From contig NC_064038.1 in the NCBI RefSeq assembly GCF_932526225.1, positions 7,625,070 through 7,689,069 on the forward strand: 64,000 nt of DNA, read 5' to 3'. Position numbers and translations under genes: made by a program. Shown piece by piece: positions 27,344 to 36,915 of this stretch. Position 1 is the first letter of the stretch. Each line of letters opens with the position of its first letter. This DNA comes from Nematostella vectensis. Lineage: Eukaryota > Cnidaria > Anthozoa > Actiniaria > Edwardsiidae. Under the pieces are notes generated by a model. The model saw only the letters and a program-made list of their open reading frames with translations. It ran no database searches and was not told the origin of the DNA.

Positions 27344-28541
27344 TTAGGCCTAGATTAAACGGCGTGCCAGAGTCGCACCGTTCTGGTTCGGTAGAGGTTC
27401 GATCATAGAGCGGCTCTACAATAAACGTCGAACTTTTTGTTCGTTAACTCCCATGGGTATGGAGTATAACAATATAGTTAAGGCACAAAATACATGCTGC
27501 TTTGTCTTATGGCGCTACAATGGAGGACAGAACACGAAGACTAGAAATGACTAGAAAAACCTTCTTGGTCAGAGCAATATGGTCTAATAGGAAGAGGAGA
27601 ATGAATTGATTACATGCCGCAATATATTGGATAAAGAAAAGGCGACGACCCCTGCTGCGTCTTCTGATTTCGTGTCCCCGAAGCTGAGCTGCAGCACATC
27701 TGTACTCGACCCGTCGAGTCCTCAAGTAATGATTTCCGAAACGCCGCCATTTTCACTATTGCCTGAAAAGTGCGAGGCAAGGGGCTACATACGGGCTTTC
27801 AGGCTACATACAGGGTCTCAGGGGAGTTATTGTCAATTGGGCGCATGCGCGAAGTACGGGGGGAGTCAATAGGGACCTTAAGCAACGACGACGGCAACGT
27901 GGACGACGACGGCAGAAAACAACGGGATTTGATTCAGAATTCAATAGTAGCACGTGAAAATGCGTTCTGTCTGATACATTTCAGCCGTTTTCCATAAAAC
28001 CATGACGTGAAAACTCCAACTTTCACGGTCAATTGAGGACGCGGACGTTTGCACTGTAAACTCCTCTAACCACATTCGCTACTGTAGAAATAATGTCCTT
28101 AGTTTATTTTTATCTGTCTCTGACTATAATGTTTTGCTTATTCCATTGCAATTAAATTATAATTGGTCGCCAAGCGCCAACGCATCTTTTTCGATCTCGT
28201 CCTAGCCGTCGCCGTCGTTCTTGCTTAAGGTCCCTAATAATACTCTGCACGGGAAGCTTCTTTTTTTTATTTTTGTTCAACCAAAACGATTTGCATTGAT
28301 TATAAACTAATCTGCATAATGTAATCGTTATGACTGGTGCAACCTTGGAGCACCGTTTAATCCCTCGCCATACAATAGTCGCATTATCCGACTAGCCCAC
28401 TCGCACCAGAAAGTTGGTGCGACCTCCTCAATAATTCAATTTCGTGCGCAATAAACGGCGTGCTAACGTCACATTATCAATCGAACTTCTCTAGAGCGGC
28501 TCGATAATGCGACCCTGGCACGCCGTTTAATCTAGGCCTTA
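27344..28541. mobile_element. PIF/Harbinger-like element (TTA target duplication)
   Basis: Body 27347-28538 (1192 bp) flanked by TTA on both sides. Terminal inverted repeats start GGCCTAGATTAAACGGCGTG. A 3-bp TWA duplication with GG-starting ends is the PIF/Harbinger signature. No transposase frame is visible, so it is non-autonomous. A second element is nested inside at 27872-28234. Confidence 0.8.
27870..28236. mobile_element. Nested MITE with TA-flanked inverted repeats
   Basis: Body 27872-28234 (363 bp) begins GGGACCTTAAGCAACGACGA and ends with its approximate inverse, CGTCGTTCTTGCTTAAGGTCCC. It is flanked by TA on both sides, as for Tc1/mariner-type elements. It lies inside the Harbinger-like element and so is younger. 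Confidence 0.78.
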
Positions 28542-28711
28542 GTGATAGAAGATATAGATGTTTAAAGGTTGAGATAAGGAGATGGAGAGGTGGTTGAGTG
28601 TGTAGGAACTTATGTTTGTGAAGTTTCGGTGTGAAAGGAGAGAGAGAGGTAATGGGGTTATTGGACTATGGTGGTTGAGATTATGGATTATGAGATAACG
28701 AGTGGAGGTTA

Positions 28712-29070
28712 AAACAAGAAATGAAGTAGACAATAAAACAGCTTGAGAGTCGTGAATGAAGGGATTATTGTGTTGAGTAGGAAGTTTCTCTATGTCCACT
28801 ATGTCTAAAGAAAGCGAACCTGATTTAAGAAGATCAGTAGCGGCAAGAAATGAAGTAGACAATAAAACAGCTTGAGAGTCGTGAATGAAGGGATTATTGT
28901 GTTGAGTAGGAAGTTTCTCTATGTCCACTATGTCTAAAGAAAGCGAACCTGATTTAAGAAGATCAGTAGCGGCAAGAAATGGGGTAGACAATAAAACGGC
29001 TTGAGAGTCGTAGTGAAGGGATTATTGTGTTGAGTAGGAAGTTTCTCTATGTTCACTATGTCTAGAGAAA
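28712..29070. repeat. 129-bp tandem repeat, about 2.7 copies
   Basis: The GAAGTAGACAATAAAACAGC segment recurs at 28723, 28852 and, diverged, near 28981. It directly abuts the 30-bp array. Confidence 0.85.
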
Positions 29071-30045
29071 GCGAGAGATGATGGTTCATGTCAGAGAGGC
29101 AAGAGAGCTGATGGTCCATGTCAGAGAGGCAAGAGAGCTGATAGTCCATGTCAGCGAGGCAGGAGAGCTGATAGTCCATGTCAGAGAGGCAAGAGAGCTG
29201 ATGGACCATGTCAGAGAGGCAAGAGAGCTGATGGTCCATGCCAGAGAGGCAAGAGAGCTGATGGTCCATGTCAGAGAGGCAAGAGAGCTGATGGTCCATG
29301 TCAGAGAGGCAAGAGAGCTGATGGTCCATGTCAGAGAGGCAAGAGAGCTGGTAGTCCATGTCAGAGAGGCAAGAGAGCTGATGGACCATGTCAGAGAGGC
29401 AAGAGAGCTGATGGTCCATGTCAGAGAGGCAAGAGAGCTGATGGTCCATGTCAGAGAGGCAAGAGAGCTGATGGTCCATGTCAGAGAGGCAAGAGAGCTG
29501 ATGGTCCATGTCAGAGAGGCAAGAGAGCTGATGGTCCATGTCAGAGAGGCAAGAGAGCTGATGGTCCATGTTAGAGAGGCAAGAGAGCTGATGGTCCATG
29601 TCAGAGAGGCAAGAGAGCTGATGGTCCATGTCAGAGAGGCAAGAGAGATGATGGTCCAGCAAGAGAGCTGATGGTCCATGTCAGAGAGGCAAGAGAGCTG
29701 GTGGTCCATGTCAGAGAGGCAAGAGAGCTGATGGTCCATGTCAGAGAGGCAAGAGAGCTGATGGTCCATGTCAGAGAGGCAAGAGAGCTGATGGTCCATG
29801 TCAGAGAGGCAAGAGAGCTGATGGTCCATGTCAGAGAGGCAAGAGAGCTGATGGTCCATGTCAGAGAGGCAAGAGAGCCGATGGTCCATGCCAGAGAGGC
29901 AAGAGAGCTGATGGTCCATGTCAGAGAGGCAAGAGAGCTGATGGTCCATGTCAGAGAGGCAAGAGAGCTGATGGTCCATGTCAGAGACGCAAGAGAGCTG
30001 ATGGTCCATGTCAGAGAGGCAAGAGAGCTGATAGTCCATGGAATC
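29071..30045. repeat. 30-bp minisatellite
   Basis: About 32 copies of a unit containing GAGCTGATGGTCCATGTCAG. One unit near 29655 lacks about 14 bp and shifts register. The period is a multiple of three and lacks stops in several frames, giving apparent decapeptide-repeat proteins on both strands (for example MVHVREAREL and MDHQLSCLSD units). These are treated as artefacts because no splice sites or flanking domains support them. Confidence 0.95.
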
Positions 30046-30734
30046 CCTTCTGGCAACATTCTTCTTAAGAGTAAAGCGCTACAAAGAACTTTAGGAAAGT
30101 TCAAGGAGACAAGCTTAAAACTATACCAAGCGAGTGCTGCTGAGGCCAGAGGCGTGTTATTGCTAAAAACTTTAACCAGGAACTCCGAACCGTGAGGGAT
30201 TTCGAGAGAGTACCAAAACTGGTATGAAAGAGTCTGCACATCCAGCGCGCCCAGAGATGATGATTTCAAAGTATCGCTATTATATGTTAGTGGAATGGTG
30301 GATACGTCCGTGCCTCCCCTGGTTTCCGGCCAGCGGTTCTCTCCGAGTTCAGATGGTCAGCAGGTGCCTCCCCCCGTTTCCGGTCAGCGGTTCCTCCCGA
30401 TTCCATATGGTCAGCAGGTGCTCCCCCAGGTTTCCAGTCCAAGGTCTACGCCAGTTGTCCAAGCAGAGCCCACCCCATTTCCAATTGATATTAAGATCCT
30501 CTAGTAAGTCCCATCGCTCTTCTTGCGATGTTAAGCGCGCACTCGCCCACCTTGAAGTTGAGAAGTTAGAGTCTGAAAAAGAGGCCAGTACTGAATAACG
30601 TATGCGCATGTGCGTGTTCTGGCGAAAACAAAAAATCTCAGTGTTGACTCGTTCGAGTAAAGGTACGAAAGGATGACTTCAGTCGTTGTTTTGACTAACT
30701 GTACAGCATTTCAAGTTGATGGAGCATCAGCCTT
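30046..30734. other. Degenerate coding-like sequence, unrecognised
   Basis: Plus-strand frames at 29671-30195 (tail) and 30295-30504 have residual coding character. The second includes imperfect repeats of a QQVPPPVSGQRF-type proline-rich motif. No known family was recognised. Possibly a decayed retroelement open frame. Confidence 0.35.
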
Positions 30735-31700
30735 AGGGAAAGTTCATTTATTATCCCAAGGGGAGGGGGGCGTGAGAATTTTGATAAAAGTAAGGGATAA
30801 AATTAGTTGACCCCCCTTCCGGAGGAACCAAATTTTCCATGCTTCCCCCCCCCCCCCCCTTACGCTTCCTCCATATTTTCGGTGCCGCCCCCCCCCCCCC
30901 CCCCCTTCCGAAAACCGAAGAAAGAAGGAGCAAAGGAAAGAAACGGCAATGATAATGTCAAAAACGCGAGCAAGAGATTAGCTGTAAGCTGGACAGAAAG
31001 TAGAGGGGATGGAATTGGCTAAAAATATTAATATTAAAATATTAAACTGAAGGCGCTCAATTTATTAAAGATGCGACTAACTCCGGCTAATTAGATGCGA
31101 CTGACTCCACCTGATAATGGTTGATGCTATAGATGACGTAAAAGAAGCAAAAATGTTTTCTATCTTCTTCTTGAAAGAAAAGCGCAGCAAGAGAAAAGAA
31201 AGAGCGAAGAAGACAACTAATCAGATATGAGCGAGGATTTTGATGACGCAGAATGAGCGCTTATAGCATTAAAACGTTTTGATTATATTTTAGATATGAA
31301 ACATAAGCATTTTAGAATATTATATAGCAGAAACCATAAAAAGATGTATTTAAGGTGCTTCCAGGTTTGCATTGCATAGATAGAACGTGGCTAAATACGT
31401 ATCCTGGACTCCTGGATTGTGTATGCCAAAAAACTGCCCCCAAGCCGTGACAAGCTTTAACCAAGAACCAAGAAGCTTTAACCACTTCGTCAAATTATAT
31501 AGTAGAGACAACACCCAAAGAAATCAATGACCCCCCCCTTTTTAAATTCAAACACTTTCGACGCCCCCCTTTAAACCTTGGCAATTTCTCGAGCCCCCCG
31601 TACAGTATCCTCACGCCCCACCCCCCCCCTCCACCCTTAACCCCCCGCCCCCCCCCCCCCCCTTCCACCCTTAACCCCCCTCCCCCCATGAACTTTCCCT
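30735..31700. mobile_element. Inverted-repeat element with poly-C tracts
   Basis: The left end AGGGAAAGTTCAT (30735-30747) is inverted at 31688-31700 (ATGAACTTTCCCT). Both subterminal regions are rich in C/G runs, including 16-17 nt C runs at 30845-30860 and 30889-30905 and a cluster at 31616-31690. No target duplication was resolved. Superfamily unknown. Confidence 0.55.
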
Positions 31701-31786
31701 TCAGTAAGTTTGGGAACACAAACATCCAAGGAAACAGCGGAAAAGTTTCTGGCTTTACAAGTGTCAGTTAATGATCAAGCTCCTTG

Positions 31787-31908
31787 TCAAACTGTAAATC
31801 ATATTACACACGATCATCCTAGCAACTTACTGTAAGTCATATTACACACGATCATCCTAGCAACTTACTGTAAGTCATATTACACACGATCATCCTAGCA
31901 ACTTACAC
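31787..31908. repeat. 38-bp tandem repeat, three copies
   Basis: Unit contains CATCCTAGCAACTTACTGTA followed by AGTCATATTACACACGAT. The first copy has a diverged start and the last is incomplete. Confidence 0.9.
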
Positions 31909-31912
31909 GAAG

Positions 31913-32922
31913 TTAACACATTGACCCCTTAACCGGCCTGTACCGGCTTTGGGAAGTACCCACAACCCAAAAAATTCATAAATGCAAACTAAACACAACA
32001 AGATGAAGATACTCAGGCATCAGTCTAAGGGATAAATGGTCTTGAAGATATGCATCCAACCAAGGGTGTTGGCAACTACTCTTAAGCCAAATAATAGCGC
32101 AGGTTCTTTGACAAATTATAATTCGAACAAGGAAAGAAAAGCAGAATCACCCCTCTCAATAAAACGCTCAAAATACAACACAAGGGAGAGAGATCAGCAA
32201 ACACAGCTCAAGACACAAATAGATACATTTATTCTTATCCTCCAGGTTTATTTCCATGGCCTCAAAACACAATGTCCACTCCTTGAAGGCTTGTAAAACC
32301 ACGAAGATGCCTTTACGGATTGAAAAGCATTCTGGGAGATCCAGGGAAAAATTCACGAGGGGAGGGCCAGTCAACATTCCTCTCCCCAAAGTCAGATGGT
32401 TTTTTATAAGTCTTTTCAACCCGAAGCCAAACAAATAAATTCCAGGTCATACAGACCCAGAATAGCAGTGTAAACAATTTTGGAATCCATTTGGTTTCAG
32501 AAAAGACAGCATTTAGGAGAGCTGTGGTGATTCATTAGAAAATTATTTTCTCATCCAGGCAAAGCCAAACAAGAAAAAAATTATCATGAATCCACCTTTG
32601 CTTGCAAATATCCATAAGCAAAGCACTCAACTATGCCCCAAAAGACTTCATGATGTCCTGAGACACTCTCCTAATATGCTCATAGCTGTATTTTTGATGA
32701 AAAATTCAAGCAACCATCAACTTGTGCTGGCTTCAGCACAACGACGAGGGATTAAAAGTGGGGACCGCAAAGCACTGTTGGAAAGCTTGGATACCGCTGA
32801 CTAGGTGCAGCTGTGTTTGACTTTGACGGGCTGTATAAAACTCAGAATAGGGGGGAGGTATCTGTTTTCAGTCTGTTTTTTGTAAATTCAGCTCAAAAAT
32901 AGCCAGGAGTCAATGGGTTAAT
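31913..32922. mobile_element. Candidate inverted-repeat-bounded element
   Basis: TTAACACATTGACCCC near 31913 is matched by an inverted TTAACCCATTGACTCC at about 32905-32922, 14 of 16 identical. Homology inward from the ends is weak. Internal frames (32036-32438 and 32586-32804) have no recognised domain. Confidence 0.4.
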
Positions 32923-33049
32923 AAGGAACTTTTAAAAGGAAGCTCATGCAGAACAATCTAGACGAGAAACTGAACTGAATTTTCCTACAGACTTTGAGGA
33001 ATTTCCTCAAGAACGGAGCCATAGAGAGCCAGATTTGACTTTCAATTTT

Positions 33050-34015
33050 ATCAAAGAGTTTTCAAGAAATTTTAGATGGTCTCAGAAAGTTAGATATACC
33101 CAAGAGAGAATTTCTATATTTTGATGGAAATCCGACGAAGTACCCTCGTTTCATAAACAACTTTCAAATTAACATGGAAAAAAACAGTACAAATGATTTG
33201 AAGTTATCATACCTGATTCAGTATTATACCGGCGTAGCGAGCGACGCTATAGAGAACTGTGTCATACTATCTGGTAAGGTTATAATGAAGCAGGGAAAAT
33301 TCTTAAGACCCATTTTGGTCAGCGGCATATTGTCATACGTGCTTTTATTGATAAACTTATCAAAGTATCACAGTTAAAGGCATCCGACACAGAAAAACCT
33401 CTGAAGCTAGCGAAAGATATGCGCAATTGTTTGCTAAATTCGCAACAACTGAAGTACGAGGCTGACATTAATTAGATTAATTCAATTGAAACATTCAAAC
33501 AGATTTATGTGCGCTTTCCCACGTTTATGCAAGCGAAAAGGGCTGATGACTGCGGCAAAATGTTTGATGAAGGAATTGAACTTAATTTTCCTCACTTGAC
33601 AGATTTTATAGAACGCAAAGCAAAGGTCGCGAACACTGAATTTGGAAAGCTTGTAGGACTGAAACCACCAGACTCAATTACAATAACAAGCTCTAAAGAA
33701 GCCACAGAAATCCACGGTTTTTGCTGCGCAAACCAAGTCAGAATCTATGTGTTCTAAATCGCATAAGGAAGAAGGTTCAGACGCAGAAAGCGCTAAGAAG
33801 CAGAAACAGTCACAGATGCAGACCCTATTGCGCATTTTTGTTGCGATCAACGTCATCACTCTTTGTTGTATCCTGTTGTTGTCGCTTCTCCTCCAACACA
33901 AGAACGTCCAACTAGGAGAACACAATTCTAATCACGTCGCCAGGTCTAAATCGTTTGTACAACCTAAGACAAAAAATCGCTCTTAAGATAATTCCAGTGC
34001 GCGTCGTGAAGAAAC
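33050..34015 (+). pseudogene. BEL/Pao retrotransposon gag remnant (DUF1759-like)
   Basis: An in-frame segment from about 33056 encodes LDGLRKLDIPKREFLYFDGN, then KYPRFINNF and a helical region like the DUF1759 core of BEL/Pao gag. A frameshift near 33270 moves the reading to a frame encoding GYNEAGKILKTHFGQ and continuing to a stop near 33475. A third segment (33509-33757) encodes MQAKRADDCGKMFDEGIELN. From about 33800 a Cys/His-rich segment may be the gag zinc-knuckle region, with several frame breaks. No intact protease, reverse transcriptase or long terminal repeats were seen, so this is an old, non-functional copy. Confidence 0.8.
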
Positions 34016-35230
34016 CAAAGAAGATGTTTCGCACGCATTTTAAGCTTACTGAAACTTTTCAGTATACACATTTCTCTCTCTTGTCACCCTCCAAGCAATT
34101 AGCAGTGTTTTGTTAACGGAGAAGCATTACGCCTGCTTAGAAATAACTCTGACTTCGATAAATTCACAACCAAAATCAACAATTTTAAAGCCCGTCCTAC
34201 TATCCTACTGATTTCACGGAACGAATTCTATCGGGAGTTGTTTTTTTCTGACAGTCTCTAACAAACGGGAAAAATCGCTCAAAGACTTTTATGCTATTCC
34301 AATCCTAATAACAAATGATAAGCTGTATTTTGCTGTGCATGCTGAGCTTGGTTTGCGAGGCAAAATCATGACAAACACTCGTGTGGGATATATTGGCTAT
34401 ACAAAGGTATAGCCGCTGACAAAAAATTATAAACAACAATTCTTAATATGATAATACAAATAATATTTAATGTTAATGCCTCGTAAAGGTAAGAGCATAG
34501 AAAACCGCTTACAAAATGATCTACAAACGCTCTGATTCTAACAGTTCTGTGGTGGTTTAGGGGAGGAGGCGGGTCAAACACTCCCTCTCTCGACAAGAGA
34601 CAAACAAGAGTGGTGACCAGTACATTTGATGTCATCAAGAAATGAAACACTATCGATACGCCATCTTTGTTGTGATACATGACGTACAAAGAACTCCCCA
34701 CCGGGGGAGGGTTCATGTCCATTGTTCGTTGGTGTACATTTCCAAATAAGGGCGAAGCCTTCATGTAACTAAGGTAGATAGCTGACTTATTACAATTGAT
34801 AAGAAATAGCCGAAGTCATGGAAAGCATAAAATTCCTTATTTTTCAAAAAATCTCATCTTAGTTAGAGCTAAAATCCCTAAAAAAAGACTAACTCGCGCG
34901 GTTAGCAGTTTATTTATGGTGAACGTAGCGAGAGGGCAGTAGGCAATATTTGTCTTTTTGCCCTTAGAATCGTTACACAACTCGTTGTATGTCCCATGTA
35001 AATTTTATATTGTCTTAGTTCTAGTTTAGATCTGCTTATTTCTATCCCATACTGTATGTTTACTGTTAACCATAAGACACACAACGTTACGTAAACTACT
35101 ATAAGTTATTATGAATCAGTTAGCTTGGTTCCCAGTGTCCTGCCATGTAGCATAATGCCTAGTGTCACCAAAGTTTCCAAAGTTTCCATTCCACAAATGA
35201 ACTGAGGAGATTCCAATATTTCAGAGGGCG
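34016..35230. other. Spacer with no supported gene
   Basis: Probably decayed continuation of the BEL/Pao element at the left, then AT-rich sequence. The minus-strand frame 34366-34764 lacks domains or splice support. Confidence 0.45.
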
Positions 35231-36680
35231 GCTCCAAAATTTCAAAATGGGGGTGGATGATGGCCAGAAAGACGGCTTATAACGGATCCAGTGGTTATTG
35301 GTAGATCACTACCTGACTACATCTTGGTAGATCACTACCTGACTAGATCTTAAAATACTTCACGCTGGATTGGATTTGTCGCGTCAGGCATTTATTTTCT
35401 TCAAACAAGTATTTTTTTTACTCAAAAAGGGAGGGGGGTGGATATCCACCCAATCCACCCCCCTGTATCCGTCCCTGAATTGATTAATTTAAATGTTAAA
35501 TTATTGATGCTACTTGAGTCACTGGTTATAATACACCCAGGTCTGTCTGATCATCAGAAAACGTTTACTTGTACATCAAGAAATCTATAAGACAAACTTT
35601 TTTGTAACCAAATCCCATAATTAAACGTCCCGTGGAGATACTGCAATTTCAATTCAATTCAAATATTTAATTTGGCACCTTTTCATCTTCGATTCATGGG
35701 CGTTGCTCCAAATACATTTATATTAAAAAAATTAGCAATTTGTTTTCAATTATATTTCTATTCAACAATAAATACTTGGTAGCGATGTCATTATCTAATT
35801 CTCATTACAAAGCACTACTGCAATGGCATAACAAATCCCTTTGTTTTTTGGGGGGATGGGTCAGAAAACACACACCCTCCCAAGCCCCCCCCCCCCCCCC
35901 CCCCCAAACCGCGGAAAAAGATTTTCGCACCCTCCCAAGTACAGGCTTGCATAGAACTATTGAATTATTTTTCCACCAGCAAATGCTACTTGCACATTAA
36001 GAAATCTTTGGAATTTTATCCCCTTTTTTATTTATTAGTTCCTATACCAATTGTTCCAGAGGATATTTTTATCCAAAAGAAAGTATAATGCATGTGCATA
36101 TGGAAGGTTCTCTTCTGCTCATCAATTAGATACTTCATAAAGACATTTACTAGTACCTCGACTCAAATGGTGAATACCGCTGATTCCCCATCACTGATTT
36201 TGTAGACGCCCTATGTTCTGTCAACATTTTACGATAAACAGTTGAATGTCTATGTAACGGACCCCTATCTCTAAGCGGACACCCTTTAATTAGCGGACAC
36301 CATCCAAAGTCCCTCAATCAGGGGAAAACCTCTATTAAGCGGACGCGAACACATTTCATTTCACATTTTAATTAACAATATACAGTATCTAAAAACTTAA
36401 TTTGAAAGAATGGTGAAACAACAACAGAAGCCGAACAAGCTGACTTGAACAAATTGAAGTGATTGCCGTATTATACAATTAGTATTAAGGAAACAGTGCC
36501 TCCACCTCAACTTTTTTTCTAAAATCATAAGGAAAAGACCAGTAGGGGCGTCGCTTGCCCTCCCCCCCCCCCCCCCCCACCCCATTTTTCTAATAATGTC
36601 TTTGTAGTGTGTACCCATTGTGTCTTCCGTGTGTGGTGCATCTGAAAATAGGCATTGTTTGCACTGTTTTTTTTTTTTAA
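35231..36680. other. Transposon debris with homopolymer tracts
   Basis: A 25-27 bp direct repeat (GGTAGATCACTACCTGACTA) at 35301-35352. An element end CCCCTGTATCCGTCCCTG at about 35460-35477, with a weak mate ACGGATCCAG at 35283. A 21-nt C run at 35885-35905. TTAAGCGGACAC-type motifs at 36265-36345, which recall pogo/Tigger elements (from memory). Another CAG-ended fragment (AGTAGGGGCGTCGC) leads into a 17-nt C run at 36562-36578. No gene seen. Confidence 0.5.
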
Positions 36681-36777
36681 TTTCCCGTAGCTTTGTGGAT
36701 ATCTTTTCTTGGTGTTTATAGAAGGTTGTTACGTGACGAACCTCAACAAGCGCTACGAAAGTGCATGCATTATTTTT

Positions 36778-36915
36778 CTAGCAGCCGTAAATCTCAACTC
36801 GGAGTGAGATATTGACATTCCATCCTTTCGGAAAAAACCTGATGAGCCTTGTTGCTAGTGGAGGGGACAGTCGGTTGTAAACAATGCTTGAATGATCAGT
36901 GTTGCCAGGGAATTC
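36778..36915 (-). CDS. F5/8C gene terminal exon
   Basis: Acceptor TTCTCACAG, 45 codons plus TAG, phase 0. Starts EFPGNTDHSSIVYNRLSPPL and ends ISLRVEIYGC, the standard final Cys of the fold. A possible polyadenylation signal (ATTAAA, minus strand) lies at about 36676-36681. Confidence 0.9.
   Translation of the reverse strand, partial: EFPGNTDHSSIVYNRLSPPLATRLIRFFPKGWNVNISLRVEIYGC

Noticed and set aside
29078-30195. Decapeptide-repeat open frames on both strands (197, 174, 242, 317 and 212 codons)
   Set aside because: The 30-bp minisatellite period is a multiple of three. The overlapping frames on both strands cannot all be real and none has flanking coding evidence.
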